64,000 nt of DNA from CAWHQZ01 sp963831645 (GCA_963831645.1 CAWHQZ010000014.1:124001-188000), one strand, 5' to 3'; positions 42,033 to 52,281 are shown, counted from the stretch's first letter. Notes: generated from the letters alone by a model not told the origin. Made by a program: numbers and translations.

Positions 42033-43145
42033 GTGGAACGGCCGTCACGTGCCCGCGATCTGGGACTGGACGTGCCCGGCATCCCCGGTCCTCTCAACGC
42101 CATCACCGACATCGCCGACCTCAGGGTGGGCTTCAAGACCATCATCGAGCCGCGGCCGCGTCCGGGCCGCACGCGCCCGGTGCGCACCGGAGTCACGGCG
42201 ATCGTTCCCAGGGCCGGCGCCGCCGATCCCGCGCCGATCTGGGCCGGGTTCGATCGCTTCAACGGCAACGGCGAGATGACCGGAAGCCACTGGATCGCCG
42301 ACGGCGGCTGTTTCATAGGCCCGGTGGTCCTGACGAACACCCATGCGGTCGGCATCGCCCACCATGCCGCGATCAAATGGCTGGTCAGGCGCTACCCGAA
42401 GACCTATGGCGATACGGACTCGCTCTGGATCATGCCGGTGGTGGCAGAGACCTGGGATGGTCTGCTCAACGATATCGATGGCCAGCCGATCACTGAGCAG
42501 GACGTCCTCGATGCACTGGACGATGCCAAAGCCGGGCCGGTTGCGGAGGGCAATACCGGCGGCGGGACCGGCATGGTCTGCTATGAGTTCAAGGGCGGCA
42601 CCGGCACAGCGTCGCGTCGCATCGAGGTCGACGGGAAGAATTTCACGATTGGCGTTCTCGTCCAGGCCAACCACGGCCGGCGCGACTGGCTGACGATTCT
42701 CGGGGCGCCGGTCGGCCGGCACCTGACCGGCAACAGGGTATTCGGCAGCAGCGAAACCGGATCGATCATCGCCGTCATCGCCACGGACGTTCCGTTGGCC
42801 CCGCATCAGTTGCAGCGCGTCGCCCGGCGCGGCAGCATCGGCATCGGTCGCGGCGGCACGGTCGGCGGAAACAGCTCCGGAGACATCTTCCTCGCCTTCT
42901 CGGTGGCCAACGAACCGCCGATGCCGCACAAGGCGGGCGGTCTCCTGCGGATGGAAATCCTCAATGATCAATGGCTCGATCCCGTCTATGAGGCGGTGGT
43001 CCAGTCGGTGGAGGAGGCGGTCATCAACGCCATGCTCGCTGCCCAAGACATGGGTGGGACGCAATGGGACCGCGCCAAAGTAAGCGCGATCGACCACGAT
43101 GCGCTGGTCGGGGTGCTGCAGCAATACGGACGGTTGCGCAGATAA
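42033..43145 (+). CDS. P1 family peptidase (DmpA/BapA-type aminopeptidase)
   Basis: 370 aa, GTG start. S58-family Ntn-hydrolase fold. The N-terminus has GPLNAITDIADLRVGFKTII; AEGNTGGGTGMVCYEFKGGT is the glycine-rich loop. GTVGGNSSGDIFLAFSVANE holds the autocleavage site before the nucleophilic Ser, giving alpha and beta chains. Family members release N-terminal D- or beta-amino acids. No signal peptide. The operon may include hpt (18 bp spacing); the functional link is not evident. The alternative downstream start has no better ribosome site. Confidence 0.92.
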   Translation: MERPSRARDLGLDVPGIPGPLNAITDIADLRVGFKTIIEPRPRPGRTRPVRTGVTAIVPRAGAADPAPIWAGFDRFNGNGEMTGSHWIADGGCFIGPVVLTNTHAVGIAHHAAIKWLVRRYPKTYGDTDSLWIMPVVAETWDGLLNDIDGQPITEQDVLDALDDAKAGPVAEGNTGGGTGMVCYEFKGGTGTASRRIEVDGKNFTIGVLVQANHGRRDWLTILGAPVGRHLTGNRVFGSSETGSIIAVIATDVPLAPHQLQRVARRGSIGIGRGGTVGGNSSGDIFLAFSVANEPPMPHKAGGLLRMEILNDQWLDPVYEAVVQSVEEAVINAMLAAQDMGGTQWDRAKVSAIDHDALVGVLQQYGRLRR

Positions 43146-43169
43146 GTGGTCGTACCAGGAGCGATCTCT

Positions 43170-45690
43170 CTAATAGAGACCGCGCAGCAGACGATCGAGA
43201 TACTCCCGCTCGAAACGCGGACGGGTTGCGTCGTTGGCGCGGCCGCGCAGATATTCCAGAATCTGTCGCGCGCGCTCGATCGCTGCCTCGTCGGGCAGCA
43301 TGTTGCGCTCCGGACCGTAGTCCTCGCCGCGCGAGGGAAGCGGCCGGCCCAAAGGATCGCGGTCATCGCCGCGCGCCTCGCCGTGGCGGCCGTAGTTCCC
43401 TTGATTGCCCATACCCTGCTCCATCAGCTCGCGGGCCATGGCCTCGGCCCCCTGCCGGAGCCCCTCCATGGCGTCGCTCTGCTCGCCAAGCGCCCGTCGC
43501 CTTTCTGCCTGGCGCAGCGCCTCGGCGGCGTCGCCCATGTCCTGCTGGGCCCGGCCCAATCCGTCGGGAGCCTGCAACCCGTTCCTGCCCAACTCCGCCA
43601 TCAGCTGTTCGAGCAGCTTGCCGAGCTCGTCCTGCTGGCGCGCCAGCGCGTTGGACTCGCCCGGACGCTGGCCGCGCATGCCGGGTTCGTTTCCTTCCTC
43701 TCCGGTGATGCTTCCTTCTTCCCCATCGCGCGGCAGCCGGAAGGTCTGATCCATCAGCTCCTGCTGGCGCTGGAGCAGTTCGCCGAGATCCTGGAGCATG
43801 TCGGCGAGGGGAGGCATCTGCTGCTCCAGACCCTCATCGGCAAGGCTCGGCTGAAGATTGCTCAGAATCTCTTCGAGACGCGACAACAGCTCCTGGGCCG
43901 CTTCGTTGGCGCCGCTGCGCGCCAGCTTGTCGATGGCGTCGAGCATGCGGTTCAGGTCTTCCGCCTTGATGGCGCGCCCGTTCGGATTCTGCCTGCCCTC
44001 CTTGGCCTGCGCGTTGCGCTGGGCCTGTTTCATCATTGCCGCGAGATAGCGATCCATGGCCTCGCGCAATCGGCTCATGAGCTCGGCGATTTTTTCCGGC
44101 GGCGCACCCTCGGCGAGCGCCTGCTGCAAGGCCTTGCGTGCTTCATCGAGGGCCCGCTTGGCTTCCGGTACGTCGCCGTCCTCGATCGCCACCGCCAAGT
44201 CCCAAAGCAGCGCGATGTTCGCTTTCAAATCATCGTGCGAACGGCTGTGATATAGCCCGGTACGGGCCACGCGAAGCCCCAGATAGATGCTGCTGTCGTC
44301 CAGAATCCCCTCGGGCCAGAGGGTCAGCGCATCGAGAAGCTGCACCACTTCTTCGCGCTTCTCGGGATCGAGCACGAGAACACGCCGCTGCTCGATCAAC
44401 GCCTTGGCGAGCGGCTTGTCGAAGGACCGTTCCGGCAGCTTGAATCGAAGCGGCTTGCTTTCGCCGGTCTGCCCCGCCTGATCGCGGGCGGTCAGCACCA
44501 TCTCGACCATCAGGCCGGCCCACGGATGCGCGGTCAGATCCTGAATGGCCTTGCCGTCGCCCGCCGCCACCGAGGCTTTGGGCAGGGGAATGGAGAAGGT
44601 CGGCGGCTCGAACAGGAAAATCGCCCCGCCGCTCAACCCTTCGCCATCTTCCTGGTTGTCGGAAAGCCGCAGTTTCGCGCTGAGCGCAGACACTCCGTAG
44701 TCGTCGCGGACCGACCACCCGAAGCTCAAAGCCCCATTGGCCTCGGTCCCGACGTCGCCCTCAACGGAAGCCTGCGGCGGTGTGTCGGGCAGCACTGCAA
44801 CGCGCCAGTTGGCGAGCCCGCGGCCGCGATCGCTCGCGACGATGGTAACGGGGCGATCGAGAGTGGCCCTGGCTTCGTGCACCCGGCCGTCTGAACGCGC
44901 CTGAAGCTTGGGCTCGGCGACGCTGTCGCCGGCTGAGCCGTCCTCGAGGGGTTTGGCCAGCCGCAGGGCGGGCCGGCGAGCATCGTTGAACCTGACGACG
45001 AGCACCGACGTTCTCCGGCACGACGATCTCACGGCCCTCGGCGAGCCTGCCGGACAGGTCCGGCCCGGTAAGCAGCAAAGGCGGCTTGCCGGTGTAGCTC
45101 GGGGGAGTGATCCAGGCATCCAGGCTGACGGCGGTTGAACCCTGGAGCGGGACGTTCGCACTGCGGGCGAGCTCGTCGCGCCAGTTGGCGCCATTGAGGA
45201 CAACGGCGGCAATGAGCGCAATGCCGAGGGCGTTGCGCAGCGCGAAGGGATCGCGCGCCATCCAGTCCGAGCGCGGCCAGCCGACCCTGAGCGCGGCGAT
45301 GGATCGCGCCATCCGGGCACGGTGCTCATGCCACAGCGTTTCACTCGCTCCCGAGACCCGCGGTTCGGCAAGCTGATCCTTCAGGGCCGTGAGCGGGCGG
45401 TGGCTGAGCTCCGAATGAACCTCCAGGCGCCGCAAGGCCTCGCTTTTGGCGGGCCAGCGCAGCTGCAGGACAGATTTCAGCGACCAGCCCAAGGCGCATA
45501 CGCCGGCGACTACGATGGCAAGCCGAGCCCACCAGGGCATGGCGCCGAGAACTCCGCTGAGCACCGCGAGCACCAGGCATCCGGCGGTCATCAGCAGAGC
45601 GAAGCTGCGCGACCACAGACGTTCGAACGTGAGGGCGAGCTTGGCTTCGAACAGCCTGCGGTCGAGTAAACGGGGCAAATCACGATCCAT
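43170..45690 (-). CDS. TIGR02302 family protein (DUF4175), one frameshift
   Basis: About 839 aa. The N-terminus has two hydrophobic segments (SFALLMTAGCLVLAVLSGVL, WWARLAIVVAGVCALGWSLK); a beta-rich periplasmic part (AWITPPSYTGKPPLLLTG, FGWSVRDDYGVSALSAKLRL) follows. The long C-terminal half is Gln/Glu-rich and predicted coiled coil (EEILSNLQPSLADEGLEQQM, MLQDLGELLQRQQELMDQTF), ending in ARQILEYLRGRANDATRPRF. The protein lies in two frames; removing the base at 45008 restores VPENAVLVVRFNDA. The family is alphaproteobacterial, of unknown function, and typically neighbours lysA, as here. The frameshift is at CGCG and is likely a sequence error. Confidence 0.85.
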
Positions 45691-45759
45691 CGCGGAATCA
45701 ATGGTAGCATAGATACCTGGCGATGGGATCAGTGTTTAGGCGCTGTTTGAGCACCGGAA

Positions 45760-47028
45760 TCACATCTGCCAGCGTGCCAGGCGATCGCTGCCGATCAGAT
45801 CATCGTAGGTCTGACGGGGCCGCACGACCGAGAAGCTCTTTCCCTTGACCAGCACTTCCGGGACGAGGGGGCGCGAATTATAGGTGCCCGACTGGACAGC
45901 TCCGTAAGCTCCCGCCGTCATGATGGCGATGAGATCGCCCTGCAGCAGCCGCGGCAGAGGGCGGTCTCTGGCCATGTAGTCCCCGGTTTCGCACACCGGA
46001 CCCACGACATCGACGGCGACCGTTTCGGCGCCCGCTCCCGGATCGGTAACCGGGATGATGTCATGCCAGGCGTCGTAGAGAGTTGGGCGCACCAGATCGT
46101 TCATCGCCGCATCTACGACGATGAAGGTCTTGCCTTCGGCCTGTTTGGCGTAAATGACCCGGGCTGCGAGAATTCCGGCGTTGCCGGTGATCATGCGACC
46201 CGGTTCGAGGAGGATGCGGCAGCGCAGGTGGCCGAGCAGGCGCTGAACCAGTGCGCTGTATTCCTGGGGATGCGGCGGTATGTCGTTGATGCCGCGATAG
46301 GGAACGCCGAGCCCGCCGCCCAGGTCGAGATGGCGAATGTCGTGACCGTCGGCGCGCAGGTCGACCACCAGGTCGGCCATCAGCCGGTAGGCGGTTTCAT
46401 AGGGAGCAAGCTCGGTGATCTGACTGCCGATATGCATGTCGATGCCGACGACGTCGATGCCGGGGAGTCTGGCTGCTTTGGCGTAGATGGCGCGGGCCTC
46501 AAGATACGGGACGCCGAATTTGTTGTCGGCCTTGCCGGTGGCGATTTTGGCATGGGTTCTGGCATCGACGTCGGGATTGATGCGAACGGCGACGGGCGCC
46601 CTGGTTCCGAGCCGCCTGGCGATCGAACTCAGAAGCTCGAGCTCCGGTTCTGATTCCACATTGAAGCAGGCGATGCGTTCCTTCAAAGCGAGCGCCATTT
46701 CCCGAGCTGTCTTGCCGACGCCCGAAAACACGATCTTGCGGCCGTGAATGCCAAGCTTCAGGGCCCGGCGCAGCTCGCCCTCCGAGACGACGTCGATGCC
46801 GGCGCCGAGATCGGCCAGTGTCTTGACGACGGCCTGATTGGAGTTGGCTTTCATCGAGTAGAAAATCATGTGATCGACATCGCGAAAAGCTTCGTCGAAC
46901 ACCCGATAGTGACGCTCGAGCGTGGCGGTCGAATAGCAGTAGAAGGGCGTGCCGATCTCCTCGGCGATGCCGGCAATGCTCACCGCCTCGGCATGGAGCG
47001 TGCCGTCCACGTAGCTGAAATGATGCAT
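45760..47028 (-). CDS. lysA: Diaminopimelate decarboxylase
   Basis: 422-aa PLP enzyme making L-lysine from meso-diaminopimelate. The PLP-Lys is in HMIFYSMKANSNQAVVKTLA near residue 60. Other blocks are RINPDVDARTHAKIATGKAD, DLGGGLGVPYRG, LLEPGRMITGNAGILAARVI, and VDVVGPVCETGDYMARDRPL with the catalytic Cys. Complete. The small lipoprotein gene sits 3 bp upstream in the same operon; the TIGR02302 gene follows. Confidence 0.96.
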   Translation of the reverse strand: MHHFSYVDGTLHAEAVSIAGIAEEIGTPFYCYSTATLERHYRVFDEAFRDVDHMIFYSMKANSNQAVVKTLADLGAGIDVVSEGELRRALKLGIHGRKIVFSGVGKTAREMALALKERIACFNVESEPELELLSSIARRLGTRAPVAVRINPDVDARTHAKIATGKADNKFGVPYLEARAIYAKAARLPGIDVVGIDMHIGSQITELAPYETAYRLMADLVVDLRADGHDIRHLDLGGGLGVPYRGINDIPPHPQEYSALVQRLLGHLRCRILLEPGRMITGNAGILAARVIYAKQAEGKTFIVVDAAMNDLVRPTLYDAWHDIIPVTDPGAGAETVAVDVVGPVCETGDYMARDRPLPRLLQGDLIAIMTAGAYGAVQSGTYNSRPLVPEVLVKGKSFSVVRPRQTYDDLIGSDRLARWQM

Positions 47029-47031
47029 TGG

Positions 47032-47175
47032 TCAGATGATTTTATCGAGGACGAAGGGATCGTCTTTCTTGGGCGGCGTGGAGCCCGGCGGCGGGTCCAG
47101 TTCACCTCTGACGCCGCAGCCCGAAAGCAATCCGGCCGCAACCAGGAGACAGATCGCCATGGTCAACCGTCGCAT
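47032..47175 (-). CDS. lptM: LptM-like small lipoprotein
   Basis: 47 aa, shorter than most gene callers accept. MRRLTMAICLLVAAGLLSGC is a lipoprotein signal ending in the lipobox LSGC. The mature part GVRGELDPPPGSTPPKKDDP is the LptM/YifL pattern (Cys-Gly-x-x-Gly-x-L-x-x-P-P). It occurs directly upstream of lysA in many proteobacteria, with 3 bp spacing here. LptM helps LptD maturation in E. coli. ATG 47175 is preferred over upstream in-frame starts because it begins the signal peptide. Confidence 0.85.
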   Translation of the reverse strand: MRRLTMAICLLVAAGLLSGCGVRGELDPPPGSTPPKKDDPFVLDKII

Positions 47176-47353
47176 GTCTGAAATCCCGCTTCCCTGACCT
47201 GCGATCATTCTTCTAGAGCAAGTTCGGCCCACTCTCAAGGCAGCGTCCCGTCGCCGTCAGTTCAAGAATTCCTTTGCCATCAACTGCTGAACGATGCCTT
47301 CCTTGGGAGGCTCGTGAAGTCCGGGCGCCGATCAATTCATCGCCGATCCACAA

Positions 47354-48361
47354 TCAGTGCTTTGCCGGTTCCGCTCCGCTCAGAAAGCTGTTGTTGTAAG
47401 CAGTCTCAATGTCGAGCGGCTGTGTCAGCACCCCCTGTTCGGTCAGCACCCTCACTGTCTCCTTCCATTTACCGCTTGTCATCCAGCCAATGCCATAGGA
47501 CTTTGTTTCCTCGCTGAAAAACGTATGCTCGATGTCAGCTTCTATCTGCTTCACCAGCACGTCTTTCTGCGGTGCATCTGCATTGGCCCTCATGATGCTT
47601 TCTGCGGCCTCGTTGGGATTGTTGATCACATCGGCAAAGGCCTGCGTATAGGCTCTTACAAACCGCTGAACGAGTTCTCCCCGTTCGGCAATCACCTTTT
47701 CCGTCGTGAACAGACCAGAGCCGAATACCGTGTAGCCGAAGTCCGACCCCAGCAGAATCGACAAGGATCCATTCCCGCCCGACTTTGCTTCGAGCACCGG
47801 AACTTCGGCGTCGATGTAACCTGGAACAGCATCTACTTTCCCAAGCTGAAGGTAGCTCTCGTACGGTGGTGTCACCGTGCTCTGCTTAATGTCCTTGAGG
47901 CTCATTCCATTTGCGGTAAGGAAGGCCTTGAGAAACACATATGTCGATCCGGCAGGCTGAACGCCGATTGTGAGGCCTTTCAGATCCTGCGGGCTTTTGA
48001 GGGTCTTTCTGCTGGCGAGTGCGATCATGGCAAGCGGACTCTTTTGGTTGACCGCGACGAGCGCCACCACTGGAATGCCCCGCATGCGCGACACTGCCAG
48101 TGTCGGGAAGTCCGCGAACCCGAATTCGGCGCTGCCGGCGCCAACATCGCTAAGGGCCTCGGACGAGCTGGTCCCGCCTCTGACGGCAACAAGTTCGATA
48201 CCCTGCTCTCTGAAGTATCCCTTCTGGTCGGCGACAAAGAACATCGCGTGGCTGCCGCGTACGAGATAGTCCAGTTGAACGGTTACATGATCAGCAGCGG
48301 TCGCGATATTGTTGAGAAGGGCAATGAGACCTAAACCTAAAGCGAGAAATGAGGCTCTCAT
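47354..48361 (-). CDS. ABC transporter substrate-binding protein, NMT1/THI5-SsuA-like
   Basis: 335 aa with a cleavable signal (SFLALGLGLIALLNNIATAA). The mature domain has VTVQLDYLVRGSHAMFFVAD, QKGYFREQGIELVAVRGGTS, EFGFADFPTLAVSRMRG and LKGLTIGVQPAGSTYVFLKA, typical of the NMT1-like family binding pyrimidines, sulfonates or nitrile-type ligands. No permease or ATPase gene is nearby, so it is an orphan. GC content is visibly lower than in flanking lysA and argH, and it is flanked by about 180- and 260-bp gaps in an otherwise compact block, consistent with insertion. Confidence 0.85.
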   Translation of the reverse strand: MRASFLALGLGLIALLNNIATAADHVTVQLDYLVRGSHAMFFVADQKGYFREQGIELVAVRGGTSSSEALSDVGAGSAEFGFADFPTLAVSRMRGIPVVALVAVNQKSPLAMIALASRKTLKSPQDLKGLTIGVQPAGSTYVFLKAFLTANGMSLKDIKQSTVTPPYESYLQLGKVDAVPGYIDAEVPVLEAKSGGNGSLSILLGSDFGYTVFGSGLFTTEKVIAERGELVQRFVRAYTQAFADVINNPNEAAESIMRANADAPQKDVLVKQIEADIEHTFFSEETKSYGIGWMTSGKWKETVRVLTEQGVLTQPLDIETAYNNSFLSGAEPAKH

Positions 48362-48619
48362 TTCCTGGTCCTTTCAGATCTAAAAATCGACTGGGACATG
48401 CTTCAACTATTGTTGTCTTGAATTGGCCTGCTAAGGCAAGCCGTGGTGTCTAGCGTCGGCGCCAGTTCCGAAGTTGCAATTGCCAAGTTCTGAAGAAGAC
48501 ATATCACTGGCCTGCCCATCGGAGCCGCACCGATGCTAAAGCCTCGCACGCCGCGCCACAAATCGCCTGCGTCCAACTTCGTAATCGAAACGCTGGATGC
48601 TGGATATGCCCTGACCGTT
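48362..48619. other. Intergenic region between NMT1-like gene and argH
   Basis: 258 bp with no supportable gene. Mixed composition; the half next to the binding-protein gene is AT-richer and should hold its promoter. No palindrome of the dispersed family was noticed. Confidence 0.4.
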
Positions 48620-50020
48620 TTAGTCCGCCCTCCTGTCTGCCCCGGACAGGACCTTGAGCCAGCGGGCGGCCTGGCGGCGAACATTGACGGGAGCGGTGCC
48701 GCCGAAACTGCGCCGTGAAGCGACCGAGGCCTCGGGGGTAAGGACGGAAAAGACGTCCCTGGTGATGCCGCCGTGAACCTTCTGCAGCTCGGCGAGCGGC
48801 AGCGCCTCCAGCGCCACCCCTTTGCGGGCAGCGACGGCGACGACTCGGCCGGCCACATGATGGGCTTCGCGGAACGGCAGCTTGCCAGCGCGCACCAGCC
48901 AGTCGGCCAGATCGGTGGCCGTGGCGTAACCGGAAAGCGCAGCGGCGCGCATGACATCGACGTTCGGCTGCATGTCGTCGACCATGCCGGTCATTGCGGC
49001 GACGGCCAGTGACAAACTGTCGAAGGCGTCGAAAGCCGGCTCCTTGTCCTCCTGCATGTCCTTGCAATAGGCGAGCGGCAACCCCTTCATGACGACCAGC
49101 AGCGACACCAGGGCGCCCGCGATACGGCCGGCCTTGGCGCGTACCAGCTCGGCAGCGTCGGGGTTGCGCTTCTGCGGCATGATCGAGGAACCGGTTGCGA
49201 ACCGGTCGGACAGCTCGATGAACCGGAACTGCGCCGACGACCATAGAACGATCTCCTCGGCGAGGCGCGACAGGTGGGTGGCGCAGATGGCGCACGCCGA
49301 AAGCGCTTCGAGGACAAAGTCGCGATCAGAGACGGCGTCGAGCGAGTTGCGCATCGGCGAGGTGAAACCGAGGTCTTTGGCGGTCCGCGCGCGATCGATG
49401 CGAAACGACGTGCCGGCGAGCGCCGCGGCGCCGAGCGGGCACTCGTTCATCCTCGCCCGAGCGTCCGTGAGCCGGCCGCGGTCGCGGGCCAGCATCTCGA
49501 CGTAGGCCAGGCAATGATGCCCGAAGGTGACCGGCTGTGCCGCCTGCAGATGGGTGAAGCCCGGCATGATGGTCGCGGCGTGGGATTGCGCCTTGCGGGC
49601 CAGCGCCAGCTGCAGCCGGGCGAGCGCTGCCACGAGCTCATCCACGGCATTGCGGACGAACAGGCGGAAATCGACCGCTACCTGATCGTTGCGCGAGCGC
49701 GCCGTATGGAGCAGCCCGGCAGCAGGCCCGATCAGCTCGGCGAGTCGGGCCTCGACGTTCATGTGAATATCCTCGAGCTCGCGGGCGAAGCGAAAATCAC
49801 CGCTCTCGATCTCCGCCTGAATCCTGCTCAGCCCGCTGATTATTTGCTCGGCGTCGTTGTCGGCGATGATGCCCTGCCGCGCCAGCATGGCGGCGTGGAC
49901 CTTGGAGCCGAGGATGTCTTCCTTGTACAGTCGACGGTCAAAGTCTATGGAAGCGTTGATCTCCTGCATGATCTCGCTGGAGCCCGCGGCAAAGCGGCCG
50001 CCCCACATTTTGTTTGTCAT
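48620..50020 (-). CDS. argH: Argininosuccinate lyase
   Basis: 466 aa. Splits argininosuccinate to arginine and fumarate. Motifs are MWGGRFAAGSSEIMQEINAS, LHTARSRNDQVAVDFRLFVR, GFTHLQAAQPVTFGHHCLAY, and the superfamily signature GSSIMPQKRNPDAAELVRAK. Complete. Divergent from tlpA with only 23 bp between start codons, so the promoters must overlap or lie inside the coding regions; argH-tlpA divergence is common in Rhizobiales. Confidence 0.96.
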   Translation of the reverse strand: MTNKMWGGRFAAGSSEIMQEINASIDFDRRLYKEDILGSKVHAAMLARQGIIADNDAEQIISGLSRIQAEIESGDFRFARELEDIHMNVEARLAELIGPAAGLLHTARSRNDQVAVDFRLFVRNAVDELVAALARLQLALARKAQSHAATIMPGFTHLQAAQPVTFGHHCLAYVEMLARDRGRLTDARARMNECPLGAAALAGTSFRIDRARTAKDLGFTSPMRNSLDAVSDRDFVLEALSACAICATHLSRLAEEIVLWSSAQFRFIELSDRFATGSSIMPQKRNPDAAELVRAKAGRIAGALVSLLVVMKGLPLAYCKDMQEDKEPAFDAFDSLSLAVAAMTGMVDDMQPNVDVMRAAALSGYATATDLADWLVRAGKLPFREAHHVAGRVVAVAARKGVALEALPLAELQKVHGGITRDVFSVLTPEASVASRRSFGGTAPVNVRRQAARWLKVLSGADRRAD

Positions 50021-50043
50021 ATCGGTGATCCGGGACGCCTGAT

Positions 50044-50722
50044 TTGGAAGACGCGCGCGACAACAAGCCGGCAGCCCGCAATCAGTGGCGGGCGCTGGCC
50101 ATCGCCGGGGTAATTGGCTGCATGGCGGCCATTTACCTGATGTATGGCTTCGGACGCAATGACGGGACTTCCGAAACCGAGCCGTCGCCTGGCAACAGGA
50201 ACAGCGCGCAGACAGCGCCCGCCACTGTCACCAGGGCCCTTTCCAAAGGCGCCCTGGCTGCGTTCCTCGTCCAGAAGGAGCGTCCGCGCCGTGCCTGAAG
50301 TCAGCTTTCAGGATGCGGGCGGCAAGGCACGTTCGCTGGCCGAGTGGCGCGGCCGGGTCGTATTGTTGAATTTGTGGGCGACCTGGTGCGGACCGTGCCG
50401 CGAGGAAATGCCGGAACTTGCGCGCCTCCAGGAGGATCTGGGCTCGCCCGACTTTGAAGTCGTGGCGCTGAGCCTGGATCGCGCCGGCGCCGAGGTAGCG
50501 GCGCCCTTTCTGGCGAAGATCGGTGCCGGCTCGCTGGCAGTTTATCTCGACCCATCGGGCGAGGCGCTGCATGAGTTCTCGGCCATCGGACTGCCGGCCA
50601 CCATTCTCATCGATCGGCAGGGAAAAGAGATCGGCCGCCTTCTGGGTCCTGCACGATGGGCAAGCCCGGAGGCCTTCGCGCTCATCAGAACGGCGCTACA
50701 GGAAGCAGCGGAAACCGGTTAG
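50044..50722 (+). CDS. tlpA: TlpA family thiol:disulfide interchange protein (one frameshift)
   Basis: About 225 aa, TTG start. The N-terminal membrane anchor is ALAIAGVIGCMAAIYLMYGF. The thioredoxin domain after the frame change is VPEVSFQDAGGKARSLAEWR, with the active site LLNLWATWCGPCREEMPELA, and the cis-Pro in FSAIGLPATILIDRQGKEIG. The frame moves near 50289: the first part ends prematurely after QKERPRRA, while the second begins AVPEVSF. Removing one C restores a single protein. TlpA reduces periplasmic thiols for cytochrome c oxidase assembly. The indel lies at a CG site and is probably an artefact. Confidence 0.88.
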
Positions 50723-50750
50723 GCTCAGCCGAGATTCACCGGAACATGCA

Positions 50751-51625
50751 CTACCTCGTAGGCACCGGCTTTTCGCCGCGATAGTCGTAGAAGCCGCGTT
50801 GTGCCTTGCGTCCGAGCCAGCCGGCTTCGACGTATTTTACCAGCAGCGGGCAAGGGCGGTATTTCGAGTCGGCCAGTCCTTCGTAGAGCACCTGCATGAT
50901 GGCGAGGCAGGTATCCAGGCCGATGAAGTCTGCCAGCTCGAGCGGGCCCATGGGATGGCGCGCCCCGAGCTTCATGGCCGTGTCGATGGCCTCGACATTT
51001 CCCACACCTTCATAGAGGGTATAGACGGCCTCGTTGATCATCGGCAACAGGATGCGATTGACGATGAAGGCCGGAAAGTCCTCGGCAATGGCGACGGTCT
51101 TGCCGAGGCCGTGACGAACTCCTTCATGGTATTGAAGGTGTTGTCGTCGGTGGCGATGCCTCGGATGAGTTCGACAAGCGGCATGACCGGCACCGGATTC
51201 ATGAAGTGAACGCCCATGAACTTTTCCGGCCGGTTGGTCGCAGCGGCCAGACGGGTGACCGAGATCGACGAGGTGTTTGTTCCGAGCAAGGCTTCCGGCT
51301 TCAGCACCTTCGACACGTCGGCGAAGATGCGGCGCTTGACCTGCTCGTCTTCGGCAGCCGATTCGATGACGAGATCGCAGTCTTCCAGGTGGTCGAACTT
51401 CTCGGCGGCCCGGATCCGTTTCAAGGCCTTGGTGCGCGCGGCCTCCTCGATCTTCCCGGACTTTACCTGACGGGCGAGGTTGCCGTTGACCGTCGCCAGG
51501 GCGGCCTCGATCCGGTCGCGACTGACATCGTTCAGCAGAACGTCATAGCCGGCCAGGGCACAAACGTGGGCAATGCCGTTGCCCATCTGGCCGGCGCCGA
51601 TGACGCCGATCTTGCGAATTGGCAT
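50751..51625 (-). CDS. hbd: 3-hydroxybutyryl-CoA dehydrogenase (one frameshift)
   Basis: About 292 aa. The N-terminal NAD-binding domain is IRKIGVIGAGQMGNGIAHVC; DLVIESAAEDEQVKRRIFAD follows, and GVHFMNPVPVMPLVELIRG carries the catalytic His. The C-terminal dimerisation domain is NRILLPMINEAVYTLYEGVG and KLGARHPMGPLELADFIGLD. The frames change near 51110: a single missing base (GCGCTC to GCCTC) would give FVTALGKTVAIAED. Start ATG 51625 (MPIRKIG) is chosen over the longer frame to 51772, which lacks conservation. Interconverts acetoacetyl-CoA and (S)-3-hydroxybutyryl-CoA; usually next to etfAB, from which an island here separates it. Confidence 0.9.
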
Positions 51626-51822
51626 TTCTTTGGTCTTTTCCTGCGGAAATTGGGCCGCGAGCCTATAACGGGCGATGTGGCCCGGCAAGCTTCTTTTCGC
51701 ACTTGCAAAAGGCTTGGTTGCTATGCACCTAAACGGCTTGATTGGCTTTTGGCCGCGTCGCATTGTCGTCAAACAAAGAGCGCAGCAAACCCGCTAGAGG
51801 ACCTGTCAGGAGGCGTTTCCGA

Positions 51823-52281
51823 ATGATCACTCTAACCATCAATGGAGCCGAGCACGCGGTCGACGCCCCGGCCGACATGCCGCTGCTGTGGGCGATACGC
51901 GATCTCATCCACCTCACAGGCACAAAATATGGTTGCGGGCTGGCCCAGTGCGGCGCCTGCACGGTGCATCTCGACGGGCAGCCCGTACGTGCCTGCCAGA
52001 CGCTCGTAGGAGATGTAGGGGGCGGCAAGATCACCACGATCGAAGGTATCGCCGGCAAAGTAGCCGAAACTGTGCAGGCGGTATGGACCGAACTCGACGT
52101 TCCCCAGTGCGGCTACTGCCAGTCCGGGCAGATCATGTCGGCCGTCGCTCTGCTGACGGCAACGAAGAAACCGACCGATCCCGATATCGATTCCGCCATG
52201 GCGGGGAATTTGTGCCGCTGCGCCACCTACCAGCGCATTCGCGGCGCCATTCATGAAGCTGCCCGACGACTGGAGGCCTGA
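51823..52281 (+). CDS. iorA: (2Fe-2S)-binding subunit of a xanthine-oxidase-family oxidoreductase (IorA-like)
   Basis: 152 aa. Two iron-sulfur clusters: plant-type YGCGLAQCGACTVHLDGQ near residues 38-55, and the helical cluster CGYCQSGQIMSAVALL with NLCRCATYQRIRGAIHEAAR. It is the small subunit of molybdenum hydroxylases such as isoquinoline 1-oxidoreductase or aldehyde dehydrogenase. ATG 51823 follows an excellent AGGAGG site. The large subunit begins 2 bp after its stop. Exact substrate unknown. Confidence 0.93.
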   Translation: MITLTINGAEHAVDAPADMPLLWAIRDLIHLTGTKYGCGLAQCGACTVHLDGQPVRACQTLVGDVGGGKITTIEGIAGKVAETVQAVWTELDVPQCGYCQSGQIMSAVALLTATKKPTDPDIDSAMAGNLCRCATYQRIRGAIHEAARRLEA

